Shown here: positions 17,958 through 25,423 of the stretch, piece by piece
How the letters are laid out: the number at the start of each line of letters is the position of its first letter
How positions within the stretch are numbered: position 1 is the first letter of the stretch
From: JAIYDJ01 sp031398695
Lineage (GTDB): Bacteria > Pseudomonadota > Alphaproteobacteria > Rhodobacterales > Rhodobacteraceae
Length of the DNA: 40,935 nt
Assembly: GCA_031398695.1 (NCBI GenBank)
Contig: JANNNU010000039.1
Span: forward strand, 1 to 40,935
Direction: 5' to 3'
The notes under the pieces: generated by a model
Told to the model about the DNA's origin: nothing
Database searches by the model: none
What the model saw: the letters and a program-made list of their open reading frames with translations, nothing else
Position numbers and translations under genes: made by a program

Positions 17958-17972
17958 TTAACGAAAGGTTAA
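17958..17972. promoter_or_regulatory. CtrA-type binding site upstream of the GTA cluster
   Basis: TTAACGAAAGGTTAA matches TTAA-N7-TTAA, the full site of the alphaproteobacterial cell-cycle regulator CtrA, exactly. I found no other spaced TTAA pair of this kind in the window. It lies about 84 bases upstream of the predicted GTA start point, suitable for activation. CtrA is required for GTA expression in R. capsulatus; direct action here is inferred. Confidence 0.65.
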
Positions 17973-18013
17973 GGCTGCGCACCGCAAGCCTTTGAGATAC
18001 AACGAGTTTTCGT

Positions 18014-18042
18014 TTGACTTTGCGCCCGGTCCAAGGTATCAC
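18014..18042 (+). promoter_or_regulatory. Predicted GTA cluster promoter
   Basis: TTGACT (18014-18019), an exact 17-base spacer and TATCAC (18037-18042). The start point would be near 18049, giving a leader of about 94 bases before g1. It is the best sigma70-like promoter I saw in the window. Confidence 0.6.
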
Positions 18043-18067
18043 TTGTGACATGCTAGAAGAGGTGGGC

Positions 18068-18104
18068 AAGCGGCACGGGGCAACCCGGGGCCGCTTTTCT
18101 GTTT
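18068..18104 (+). terminator. Leader stem-loop with T-rich tail (possible attenuator)
   Basis: AAGCGGC (18068-18074) pairs with GCCGCTT (18090-18096). An inner CGGG/CCCG helix is capped by a GCAA (GNRA) tetraloop at 18080-18083. TTCTGTTTC follows. It could terminate mltG transcripts, but it also lies downstream of the predicted GTA promoter and so would sit in the GTA leader RNA. Confidence 0.6.
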
Positions 18105-18142
18105 CTCTCGTGCGGATGGCATGAGAGGCGGGTTGAGCAAGA

Positions 18143-18463
18143 ATGAGCATAAGGTTCTCGGCAGGAGATGACGCCCCGGCGGTGCTGGCGGCGACGGAAA
18201 CCTTTTTGAAGGATGCAGCAGAGGATCTAGCCGCGGCGATCGCCGCGGCGCGCGACGGTCATCTGGGTGATGCCAAAGCGGCCACGCTGGCCGTGCGCGA
18301 TCTGAAGCAGGCATTCTATGCATTGATGGAGGAACGGAACCGTGTCGAAAAACTCCGCAAGCAAATCGCCGGGGATGTCGGAACCGGAAGCCTCGACCTG
18401 GACGCCGCGCGCCATGAGATCGGGCGCAGGTTGGCTTGCCTCCGCGACGCCGGCGGAGGTTGA
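18143..18463 (+). CDS. GTA small terminase subunit (TerS, equivalent to g1)
   Basis: 106 residues, mostly helical, with a basic central helix (VEKLRKQ) and a conserved-looking C-terminal stretch LDLDAARHEIGRRLACLRDA typical of the first protein of RcGTA-like clusters. In R. capsulatus this gene encodes the small terminase that works with TerL in packaging. The upstream sequence has only a poorly placed GAGAGG (15 bases from ATG), so translation may be weak, in keeping with a low-copy packaging factor. Its last 122 bases overlap terL in another frame. Confidence 0.85.
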   Translation: MSIRFSAGDDAPAVLAATETFLKDAAEDLAAAIAAARDGHLGDAKAATLAVRDLKQAFYALMEERNRVEKLRKQIAGDVGTGSLDLDAARHEIGRRLACLRDAGGG

Positions 18464-19757
18464 TGCGTTTCTAGGGGGGCTGGACGACAATGCGCTGCTG
18501 GCGCTGCCGTGGTTGTTCGAGTTCTGGGCCTTGCCGCATCAACTGCCGCCGGACGGGGCCTGGAAGACCTGGGTGATCATGGGGGGGCGCGGGGCCGGCA
18601 AGACCCGTGCTGGTGCGGAATGGGTGCGCTCCGAGGTCGAAGGTGCTAAGCCGACGGACAAGGGACGCTCTGCGCGCGTCGCCCTGGTCGCCGAGACGGT
18701 GGAACAGGCGCGCGAGGTCATGGTCTTTGGCGAAAGTGGGATCCTGGCCTGTTCGCCGCCCGACCGTAGGCCCGTCTGGGACGCGACGCTCAAACGCCTG
18801 GTCTGGCCGAACGGCGCCGTGGCACAGGTGTTTTCCGCGTTCGATCCCGATCGCCTGCGCGGCCCGCAGTTCGACGCGGCATGGGTCGATGAACTGGCGA
18901 AATGGCCCCGCGCGGAAGAAACGTGGGACATGCTGCAGTTCGCGTTGCGGCTGGGTCAGCATCCCCGGCAGGTCGTCACGACCACGCCGCAGAACGTGGC
19001 GGTGCTGAAGCGGATCCTGAAGAACCCCTCCACGGTTCTGACCCATGCCCCGACGGACGCAAACCGTGCCTATCTTGCCGCGTCGTTTCTGGAAGAAGTT
19101 CAGGCGAGATATGCCGGAACCCGTCTGGGCATGCAGGAACTTCAGGGTCTTCTGCTCGACGATCTGCAGGGGGCGCTGTGGAGCACGGCGGTGCTGGAGC
19201 GGGCGCGGGTCAACACGAGTCCGGTGCTGGGGCGCGTGGTGGTTGCCGTCGACCCACCGGTGACCGGGCACAAGGGATCGGACGAATGCGGGATCGTCGT
19301 CGTCGGCGCGGTGACCGAAGGGCCGCCGCAGGATTGGCGCGCGGTTGTGCTGGAAGATGCGAGCGTGCAGGGGGCCAGCCCGGACGAATGGGCACGGGCG
19401 GCGCTTGCCGCGATGGACCGGCATGGCGCGGACCGGCTGGTGGTCGAGGTCAATCAGGGGGGCGATATGGTGCAGTCGGTCATCCGTGGGATCGATCCGC
19501 TGGTCGCCATTCGCCAGGTGCGGGCCACCAAGGGCAAGATGCTGCGGGCCGAGCCGGTGGCTGCCTTGTACGAACAGGGGCGGGTGTCGCATGTGCGGGG
19601 TCTGGGCCGGCTGGAAGAGCAGATGTGCCAGATGACGGTGACGGGGTATCAGGGCAAGGGCAGCCCGGACCGGCTCGATGCGCTTGTCTGGGCGCTCACC
19701 GAGTTGATCGTCGAGCCGTCGGAAAGTTTCCGCCGTCCGCAGGTGCGCGGTCTTTAA
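18342..19757 (+). CDS. GTA large terminase (TerL, equivalent to g2)
   Basis: 471-residue DNA-packaging motor. Numbering from the GTG at 18342: Walker A GGRGAGKT at 81-88, Walker B ending in VDE at 182-184, nuclease-domain acids D304 (VVAVDPPVTG) and E369 (VVEVNQGGDM), and a late acidic motif DRLDALVWAL. It cleaves and pumps host DNA into preformed heads by a headful-type mechanism in RcGTA. The GTG is favoured because GGAGG (18328-18332) sits 9 bases upstream; ATG 18375 and ATG 18414 are alternatives. It is followed by a hairpin and a 163-base gap. Confidence 0.95.
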   Translation: MSKNSASKSPGMSEPEASTWTPRAMRSGAGWLASATPAEVDAFLGGLDDNALLALPWLFEFWALPHQLPPDGAWKTWVIMGGRGAGKTRAGAEWVRSEVEGAKPTDKGRSARVALVAETVEQAREVMVFGESGILACSPPDRRPVWDATLKRLVWPNGAVAQVFSAFDPDRLRGPQFDAAWVDELAKWPRAEETWDMLQFALRLGQHPRQVVTTTPQNVAVLKRILKNPSTVLTHAPTDANRAYLAASFLEEVQARYAGTRLGMQELQGLLLDDLQGALWSTAVLERARVNTSPVLGRVVVAVDPPVTGHKGSDECGIVVVGAVTEGPPQDWRAVVLEDASVQGASPDEWARAALAAMDRHGADRLVVEVNQGGDMVQSVIRGIDPLVAIRQVRATKGKMLRAEPVAALYEQGRVSHVRGLGRLEEQMCQMTVTGYQGKGSPDRLDALVWALTELIVEPSESFRRPQVRGL

Positions 19758-19780
19758 GACGGTGGTTTTGCGGGAGGGTC

Positions 19781-19808
19781 GGGTCGGGGGGTAACACCCC
19801 GCAGACCC
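19781..19808 (+). other. Hairpin in the terL-portal gap
   Basis: GGGTC (19781-19785) pairs with GACCC (19804-19808), and G-run bases pair with CCCC (19797-19800) around loop TAACA. There is an internal bulge and no T-tract. It begins 24 bases after the terL stop and could be a weak terminator, a processing site or an mRNA stabiliser. Confidence 0.45.
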
Positions 19809-19920
19809 GCCGCGCATTCTTGAACCAAGATGAAAGCCCTTTCGGGGCGTCTGGATGGCCGTGGCCCGATCGGGTCGAGGCGCAGTGGGCAGTTGCCTAC
19901 AGATAAGGGAGTTTGGCGGC

Positions 19921-21117
19921 ATGGTGTTCGATTTCCTACGGAAAGGGGCCGCTGGGGTGGCGGGGGTGCCCGAGACGAAGGCTTCGGCAACCGGGCGGGT
20001 GGTGGCCCGTGCAACCCTGGGGGGCGGATCGGGACGGACGGTCTGGTCGCCGCGCGATACGGTGTCGCTGGGCAAGACCGGGTTCCTCGGCAATCCGATC
20101 GGGTTTCGCTGCGTCAAGCTGGTTTCGGAAGCGGCGGCAGCGCTGCCGCTGATCTGTCAGGATCACGCGCGGCGGTATGAGCAGCACCCGGTCATGGATC
20201 TGATCCGGCAGCCCAACGCCGCACAGGGGCGGGCGGAATTGTTCGAGGCGATTTATGGCTATCTGCTGCTGTCGGGAAATGCCTATGTCGAAGCGGTGCC
20301 CCGGGTGGGAGCGCTGCCGGGCGAGTTGCATGTGTTGCGGTCGGACCGGATGTCGCTGGTGCCGGGGGCGGATGGCTGGCCCGTTGCCTACGACTATACC
20401 GTCGGCGGGCGGACGCACCGGTTTGCGATGACGCCGGACCTGCAACCGGTCTGTCATATCAAGAGCTTTCATCCGCAGGACGACCATTATGGCTTTTCGC
20501 CGATGCAGGCGGCTGCGGTGGCGATCGACGTGCACACCTCGGCGTCGAGTTGGTCCAAGGCTCTGCTCGACAATGCCGCGCGGCCTAGCGGCGCAATGGT
20601 CTACAAAGGTGTGGACGGCAACGGAACGCTGTCGGCAGATCAATATGACCGGCTGGTGGGCGAGATGGAGATGCACCATCAGGGCGCGCGCAATGCCGGG
20701 CGACCGATGCTGCTGGAAGGCGGGCTGGACTGGAAGCCGATGGGCTTTTCACCGAGCGACATGGAGTTCCAGAAGACCAAGGAGGCGGCGGCGCGCGAGA
20801 TTGCCATCGCGTTCGGGGTGCCACCGATGCTGATGGGCATTCCGGGGGATGCCACCTATGCCAACTATCAGGAAGCGAACCGCGCCTTTTACCGGCTGAC
20901 AGTCTTGCCGCTGGCGGCGCGGGTGACGGCGGCGATTTCGCACTGGTTGTCGGCGTTTACCGGCGAAGTCGTGGAGATGAAACCCGACCTTGACCAGATC
21001 CCGGCCTTGGCGGTCGAGCGTGATCAGCAGTGGGCGCGTGTCGGGACAGCGGACTTCCTGTCTGCGGCGGAGAAGCGGGCGATCCTGGGTCTGCCGGCGC
21101 TCGGCGGCGATGACTGA
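19921..21117 (+). CDS. GTA portal protein (HK97 family, equivalent to g3)
   Basis: 398 residues. It forms the dodecameric ring at the head vertex through which DNA enters and leaves. Family features are GFRCVKLVSEAAAALPL near residue 60, LFEAIYGYLLLSGNAYVE, and PPMLMGIPGDATYANYQEANRAFY in the C-terminal half. ATG 19921 is supported by AAGGGAG 9 bases upstream; the longer frame from 19855 includes hairpin-proximal non-coding sequence. Its last codons overlap the next gene by 8 bases. Confidence 0.95.
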   Translation: MVFDFLRKGAAGVAGVPETKASATGRVVARATLGGGSGRTVWSPRDTVSLGKTGFLGNPIGFRCVKLVSEAAAALPLICQDHARRYEQHPVMDLIRQPNAAQGRAELFEAIYGYLLLSGNAYVEAVPRVGALPGELHVLRSDRMSLVPGADGWPVAYDYTVGGRTHRFAMTPDLQPVCHIKSFHPQDDHYGFSPMQAAAVAIDVHTSASSWSKALLDNAARPSGAMVYKGVDGNGTLSADQYDRLVGEMEMHHQGARNAGRPMLLEGGLDWKPMGFSPSDMEFQKTKEAAAREIAIAFGVPPMLMGIPGDATYANYQEANRAFYRLTVLPLAARVTAAISHWLSAFTGEVVEMKPDLDQIPALAVERDQQWARVGTADFLSAAEKRAILGLPALGGDD

Positions 21118-21355
21118 GCGCGCCGAAAGCGGGTCGCGCTTTCTCTACGACAGTTTCGATGTGGCGAGCGCCAAGATCGAGGCGAACGAGCGGGTGGCGC
21201 AGGAGCGTTGGGCGGCGTTGGACTATCGGCTGGGCTTGATTGACGCAGCGCTTGACCGGTTGGAAAAGCGCATCTGGCTGGGGGTTTACGGAGTTGCGGT
21301 GTTTTTGCTGACGCAAGGGGCAGAAGCGCTGATTTCGGCGGCAACAAGGGGATAG
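21110..21355 (+). CDS. Small GTA head-region protein (equivalent to g3.5)
   Basis: 81 residues. The N-terminal two thirds are charged and likely coiled-coil (AKIEANERVAQERWAALDYRLGLIDAALDRLEKR). A hydrophobic segment at about 57-78 looks like one membrane-spanning helix. The equivalent gene between portal and protease in R. capsulatus is annotated as needed for head formation; its mechanism is unclear. It overlaps the portal stop by 8 bases and lies 2 bases before the protease gene, so expression is coupled to both. The size and position are conserved among these clusters, which supports a real gene. Confidence 0.82.
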   Translation: MTERAESGSRFLYDSFDVASAKIEANERVAQERWAALDYRLGLIDAALDRLEKRIWLGVYGVAVFLLTQGAEALISAATRG

Positions 21356-21357
21356 CC

Positions 21358-21918
21358 ATGAATTTTGCGGACTGGGGCGCGCCGGAGCGGAAGTTCTCGC
21401 GGGTGGAAACGGCGTTGGTGGTGACCGATGGCACGCGGGTCGAAGGCTATGCCAGCCTGTTTGGCAAGCGCGATCATAGTGGCGATGTGGTGGAGCCGGG
21501 GGCGTACACGGGGTCGCTGGCGGCGTTGGCGCGCAAAGGGGCGCGGGTCAAGATGCTGTGGCAGCACGACCCCGCGCAGCCGATCGGGGTTTGGGACGAC
21601 GTGCGCGAGGATGCGACAGGCCTGTGGGTCAAAGGGCGCATCCTGACGGAAGTCGAAAAGGGTCGCGAGGCGGCGGCCCTGCTCGCGGCGGGGGCGATCG
21701 ACGGCTTGTCGATCGGCTACAGGACCGTCCGGGCGGAACGCGATGGCAAGGGGCAGCGCCGCTTGGCAGAGCTGGAGCTTTGGGAGGTGTCGCTCGTGAC
21801 CTTTCCGATGCTTCAAGAGGCGCGGGTTCAGGCGAAGGGCGATGACCTTTCGGCGCAAACCTGGCGCGATGTGGCGGCAGTCTTGCGGGATGCAGCGCTG
21901 CTAATGGCCGGGCGGTAG
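21358..21918 (+). CDS. GTA prohead protease (HK97 family, equivalent to g4)
   Basis: 186 residues. A serine protease that removes the N-terminal scaffold (delta) part of the capsid protein during head maturation. Apparent catalytic residues are H70 in MLWQHDP and S118 in IDGLSIGY, spaced as in the HK97-type protease family. The N-terminal half also shows the EGYASLFGKRDHSGDVVEPGA stretch common in the family. It starts 2 bases after the g3.5 stop and ends 34 bases before the capsid gene. Confidence 0.95.
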   Translation: MNFADWGAPERKFSRVETALVVTDGTRVEGYASLFGKRDHSGDVVEPGAYTGSLAALARKGARVKMLWQHDPAQPIGVWDDVREDATGLWVKGRILTEVEKGREAAALLAAGAIDGLSIGYRTVRAERDGKGQRRLAELELWEVSLVTFPMLQEARVQAKGDDLSAQTWRDVAAVLRDAALLMAGR

Positions 21919-21952
21919 CCGGTCTTTCACGACCAACCTGAGGACACAAGAC

Positions 21953-23149
21953 ATGACCGAGAGAGACTCTGGGGCCGGGCCGACGTTGCCCGGCGCCTTG
22001 CATCCGGGTGCGGAAGTGAAATCCGCCATGGCTGGATTTTTGAACGCCGTCAAAGGCTTTCAAGACGATGTGAAGACTTCATTGCAACAACAGGAAGAGC
22101 GTTTGACCATGCTGGATCGCAAGACGATGACTTATGGACGCCCCGCGCTGTCGGCCCATGCCGAGGTCGAGGTGCCGCATGTGAAGGCGTTCGACGCCTA
22201 TCTGCGGTCGGGTGACGACGATGCCCTGCGCGGTCTGGTGCTGGAAGGCAAGGCCATGTCCACCGCGGTTGCCGGTGATGGCGGATATCTGGTGGACCCG
22301 CAGACCGCGGACCGGATCCGAAGCCTGCTGGTGTCGACGGCGTCGATCCGCGCGATTGCCAATGTGGTGAACGTGGATGCGGTGTCGTTCGATGTTCTGA
22401 TCGACCGGTCCGAAGTCGGCTCTGGCTGGGCAAGCGAGACCGGCACGGTCACCGAAACGGCGACGCCGACCATCGAGCGCATTTCGATCCGCCTGCATGA
22501 ATTGTCGGCGATGCCAAAGGCGAGCCAGCGTCTGCTGGACGACTCGGCGTTCGACGTCGAGGGCTGGCTGGCCGGCAAGATCGCCACACGGTTCATCCGG
22601 GCGGAATCGGCTGCGTTCGTCAGCGGCGACGGAGTGGACAAGCCCAAGGGGTTCTTGCTGCCCGCCAAGGTGGCCAACGCGTCGTGGACCTGGGGCAGCC
22701 TGGGATACGTGCCGTCGGGTGCCGCGGCGGATTTTCCGACGACCAACGCGGTCGATTGCATCGTCAACCTGGTGTATGCGCTGGGGGCCGATTACCGTGC
22801 CAACGCGACCTTCGTGATGAACTCGAAGACCGCCGGGGCGGTGCGCAAGATGAAGGACGCCGACGGGCGCTTCATGTGGTCGGACGGGCTGGCGATGGCA
22901 GAGCCGTCGCGCCTGATGGGCTATCCGGTGTTGATCTGCGAGGACATGCCGGACATCGCGGCCAACGCCTATGCCATCGCGTTCGGGGATTTCAATTCGG
23001 GCTACACGATTGCCGAGCGGCCCGACCTGCGCGTCCTGCGCGACCCGTTCAGCGCCAAGCCGCACGTTCTGTTCTACGCGACGAAGCGTGTGGGTGGCGA
23101 CATCTCTGACTATGCGGCGATCAAGCTGCTGAAATTCGCGGTGTCCTGA
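21953..23149 (+). CDS. GTA major capsid protein (HK97 fold, equivalent to g5)
   Basis: 398 residues. An N-terminal helical scaffold region (about 1-100, including LNAVKGFQDDVKTSLQQQEERL) is expected to be cut off by the g4 protease. The HK97-type core follows, with the conserved start GGYLVDPQTADRI, an E-loop, and MGYPVLICEDMP near residue 325. It builds the GTA shell around about 4 kb of DNA in the RcGTA case. GAGGA lies 8 bases before ATG 21953, a good site for a highly made protein. A 7-bp hairpin follows its stop by 16 bases. Confidence 0.96.
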   Translation: MTERDSGAGPTLPGALHPGAEVKSAMAGFLNAVKGFQDDVKTSLQQQEERLTMLDRKTMTYGRPALSAHAEVEVPHVKAFDAYLRSGDDDALRGLVLEGKAMSTAVAGDGGYLVDPQTADRIRSLLVSTASIRAIANVVNVDAVSFDVLIDRSEVGSGWASETGTVTETATPTIERISIRLHELSAMPKASQRLLDDSAFDVEGWLAGKIATRFIRAESAAFVSGDGVDKPKGFLLPAKVANASWTWGSLGYVPSGAAADFPTTNAVDCIVNLVYALGADYRANATFVMNSKTAGAVRKMKDADGRFMWSDGLAMAEPSRLMGYPVLICEDMPDIAANAYAIAFGDFNSGYTIAERPDLRVLRDPFSAKPHVLFYATKRVGGDISDYAAIKLLKFAVS

Positions 23150-23165
23150 CCGGCAGCGTGAATGC

Positions 23166-23183
23166 CCGGCCCTGACGGGCCGG
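23166..23183 (+). other. Strong hairpin just after the capsid gene
   Basis: CCGGCCC (23166-23172) and GGGCCGG (23177-23183) form a perfect 7-bp GC stem with loop TGAC, 16 bases after the capsid stop. It is followed by ATTGTGG, not a T-tract. It may stabilise capsid mRNA ends or reduce read-through to the connector genes. Confidence 0.55.
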
Positions 23184-23295
23184 ATTGTGGGCGCGCGCCG
23201 GTTTCCCGTGCCGTCTAGCTGCTCCCCCCTCCGTCCGAGAGGTGCGGGGCGCGCGTCCATCTTGAAACGGGTCTGGCAGGGGTTGGAGAGCGGAC

Positions 23296-23892
23296 ATGAT
23301 GTTGATCGAACAGACGGCGGTGCCGGTGGCGGCGCTGCCGGTGCAGGGCCTGAAGGATCACCTGCGGCTGGGCACCGGATTTTCCGATGACGGGATGCAG
23401 GACGTGCTGATCGAGGGATATCTGCGTGCGGCGATAGCCGGCATTGAGGGGCGGATCGGAAAGGTTCTGCTTTCGCGCCAGTTTCTGTGGGTGCTGGAAG
23501 CATGGCGCGATCTGGCCGGGCAGGCCTTGCCGGTGGCGCCGGTCACCGCGGTGGTATCGGTTGCGCTGGTCGATGGAGCGGGTGCGGTGACGGTGGTGGA
23601 TCCTGCGCGCTATCGGCTGGTTTCCGACACCCATCGGCCCCGGCTGGCCGCCGCGGGGGTGCTGTTGCCGGTCGTGCCGGTGGATGGCAAGGCGGAAGTT
23701 GTGTTCGACGCGGGGTTTGGCGCCACCTGGTCAGGAGTTCCGGCCGATCTAGCCCAGGCTGTGCTGCTGCTGGCGGCCGAGTTTTACGAACGCCGGCACG
23801 AAGCGGGCCTAGTCGCCGGATTGCCGTTCGCGGTTCAGGCACTCATCGAACGCTGGCGCAACGTGCGGGTACTGGGCGGAGGGGCAACATGA
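23296..23892 (+). CDS. GTA head-tail adaptor (equivalent to g6)
   Basis: 198 residues. Resembles the phage connector protein family gp6, which sits under the portal and links the head to the closure ring. The typical N-terminal helical region is ALPVQGLKDHLRLGTGFSDDGMQDVLIEGYLRAAIAGIEGRIGK, where each position pattern fits the family (residues 12-56). The C-terminal helix includes LLLAAEFYERR. GGAGAG lies 5 bases before the first ATG and 8 before the second (23299). The stop overlaps the next start as ATGA. It begins a tightly coupled three-gene block, g6-g8. Confidence 0.85.
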   Translation: MMLIEQTAVPVAALPVQGLKDHLRLGTGFSDDGMQDVLIEGYLRAAIAGIEGRIGKVLLSRQFLWVLEAWRDLAGQALPVAPVTAVVSVALVDGAGAVTVVDPARYRLVSDTHRPRLAAAGVLLPVVPVDGKAEVVFDAGFGATWSGVPADLAQAVLLLAAEFYERRHEAGLVAGLPFAVQALIERWRNVRVLGGGAT

Positions 23893-24224
23893 GCGTGATG
23901 CTGAACCGGCCGCTCGTGCTGGAGAACCCGGTCGAGGTGGCGGACGGCGCCGGGGGGCTGACGCTGTCGTGGGTGGCTTTGGGCACGCTGTGGGGCGAGG
24001 TGAAGTCGCAAACGGGCCGTGAAGTCGACGGGGAAGAGGTGCTCTTCGCCTCGGTCGGGTTTCGAATCACGGTGCGGGGGGCGGAAGTCGGCTCGTCCCG
24101 GCGACCGAAGCCCGAACAGCGGTTTAGGGATGGCAGCCGGATCTTTGTCATTCTGGCGGTGACCGAGCGGGATCTGTCGGGTGCCTATCTGACCTGCTTT
24201 GCAAAAGAGGAGCGGCCGGCATGA
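23889..24224 (+). CDS. GTA head closure protein (equivalent to g7)
   Basis: 111 residues, all-beta, with the head-closure family features LWGEVKSQTGREVDGEE and RFRDGSRIFVILAVTERD. In tailed phages such proteins seal the connector after packaging and bind the tail. ATG 23889 overlaps the g6 stop and its own stop overlaps g8 (both ATGA), so the three proteins are probably translated in fixed ratio. A longer frame that begins at 23487 lies inside g6 and is rejected. Confidence 0.88.
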   Translation: MSVMLNRPLVLENPVEVADGAGGLTLSWVALGTLWGEVKSQTGREVDGEEVLFASVGFRITVRGAEVGSSRRPKPEQRFRDGSRIFVILAVTERDLSGAYLTCFAKEERPA

Positions 24225-24619
24225 GCTATGCAGCGGCGGCCGCGCTTCAGGCGGCGGTGTTTGGTCGGTTGACCGGGTTTGCAGGTTTGGCCGGGGTGGC
24301 AGTTCTGGATGCCACCCCGCCTGGGGTCGCACCGGAAACCTTTGTGCTGATCGGACCAGAGGTCGTGAACGACCGTTCCGACAAGTCCGGCCTCGGGGCG
24401 GATCACCTGATGTCGATCGCAGTGATCAGCACCGCCAACGGATTTCGCACGGCCAAACTGGTGGCCGGCGCAGTGTCCGAGGCGTTGGCGGGACATGCGA
24501 TGACCTTGACCACCGGCAGGCTTGTCTACCTGGCGTTTGTGCAGGCCCGCGCCCGTCGGCTGGGCGAGGGTAACGTCAGGCGGATCGACATGACATTCAA
24601 AGCCCGTGTCGAAGTTTGA
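24221..24619 (+). CDS. GTA tail terminator protein (DUF3168-type, equivalent to g8)
   Basis: 132 residues. DUF3168-type proteins form the ring that caps the tail tube and joins it to the head. Family-like segments are the N-terminal helix SYAAAAALQAAVFGRL, LIGPEVVNDRSDKSG, and the late strand RIDMTFKARVEV. It overlaps g7 by ATGA. A terminator-like hairpin follows 20 bases after the stop, before the tail-tube gene. Confidence 0.87.
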   Translation: MSYAAAAALQAAVFGRLTGFAGLAGVAVLDATPPGVAPETFVLIGPEVVNDRSDKSGLGADHLMSIAVISTANGFRTAKLVAGAVSEALAGHAMTLTTGRLVYLAFVQARARRLGEGNVRRIDMTFKARVEV

Positions 24620-24638
24620 CAATATCGAACATTCCAAG

Positions 24639-24669
24639 CTGCCCGTGAGCGGTTTACGGCAGTTTTCTT
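24639..24669 (+). terminator. Terminator-like hairpin between g8 and g9
   Basis: CTGCC (24639-24643) plus GT (24645-24646, after a bulged C) pairs with AC-GGCAG (24656-24662), loop GAGCGGTTT. It is followed directly by TTTTCTT (24663-24669). This is the most terminator-like element inside the cluster, and it lies just before the abundant tail-tube gene. Confidence 0.6.
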
Positions 24670-24689
24670 GATGAAATCGGAGAACGGAC

Positions 24690-25103
24690 ATGGCTGTGCA
24701 AAGCGGCAAGGATTTGCTGATCAAGGTCGACATGATCGGTGATGGTTCATTCGAGACTGTCGCGGGCCTGCGCGCCACGCGGATCAGTTTCAATGCAGAA
24801 ACGGTCGACGTGACCAGCCTCGACAGCGAGGGCGGATGGCGCGAGCTGCTGGCTGGTGCTGGCGTCAAGTCGGCGTCCATCGCGGGTTCGGGTGTCTTTC
24901 GCGATGCAAACACCGACGAGCGCGCACGTCAGATCTTCTTTGACGCGCTGATGCCGCAGTTTCAGGTAATTGTCCCGAACTTCGGCGTCGTGGAAGGATC
25001 TTTTCAGATCACGTCGCTGGAATATGCGGGCAGCCATAATGGCGAGGCGACTTATGAGATGTCCTTGGCGAGTGCCGGGGCGCTGACCTTTACGGTGCTC
25101 TGA
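24690..25103 (+). CDS. GTA major tail (tube) protein (equivalent to g9)
   Basis: 137 residues, the building block of the tail tube. Family-typical parts: N-terminal QSGKDLLIKVDMIGDGSFETVAG, FNAETVDVTSLDSEGGWRELL with the recognisable T-S-L-D-S-E stretch, and the C-terminal SLEYAGSHNGEATYEMSLASAGALTF. Residue blocks fit the TP901-1/HK97 tail-tube group. CGGAGA lies 6 bases before ATG 24690. It has the best ribosome-binding site in the tail region, as expected for an abundant protein. The stop overlaps g10 as TGATG. Confidence 0.93.
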   Translation: MAVQSGKDLLIKVDMIGDGSFETVAGLRATRISFNAETVDVTSLDSEGGWRELLAGAGVKSASIAGSGVFRDANTDERARQIFFDALMPQFQVIVPNFGVVEGSFQITSLEYAGSHNGEATYEMSLASAGALTFTVL

Positions 25104-25423
25104 TGACGAACCCTTGGGCGGGGGAGGTTGCGGTGTGGCTGGACGGCCAGCGCCACGTGGCCAAGTTGACTTTGGGGGCGCTTGCGGAACTGGAGGCCGC
25201 GCTCGAGGTCGGTTCGTTGATGGAACTGATCGAGCGGTTCGAAGGCCAACGGTTTTCCACGCGCGATGTGCTGGCGCTGATCGTGGCAGGGCTGCGCGGC
25301 GGCGGATGGCAGGGCACGGCGGCGGACCTGCGCACGGTCGAGATCGGTGGCGGTCCGGTTGCGGCGGCGCGGGCGGCGGCGGAATTGCTTGCACGGGCGT
25401 TTACGATGTCGGGGGAGCCATGA
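25103..25423 (+). CDS. GTA gene 10 protein, likely tail assembly chaperone
   Basis: 106 residues. Matches the 'gene transfer agent family protein' set found after the tail-tube gene (KLTLGALAELEAALEV, then a helical middle with DVLALIVAGLRGGG). Position between tube and tape measure is that of the phage tail assembly chaperones, which keep the tape measure soluble before tube assembly. Overlaps on both sides (TGATG before, ATGA after) show translational coupling. The chaperone role is inferred from position. Confidence 0.85.
   Translation: MTNPWAGEVAVWLDGQRHVAKLTLGALAELEAALEVGSLMELIERFEGQRFSTRDVLALIVAGLRGGGWQGTAADLRTVEIGGGPVAAARAAAELLARAFTMSGEP

Noticed and set aside
24616..24621. TTGACA -35 overlapping the g8 stop as a promoter for g9
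   Set aside because: No acceptable -10 at 15-19 bases; the bases there form the hairpin stem.
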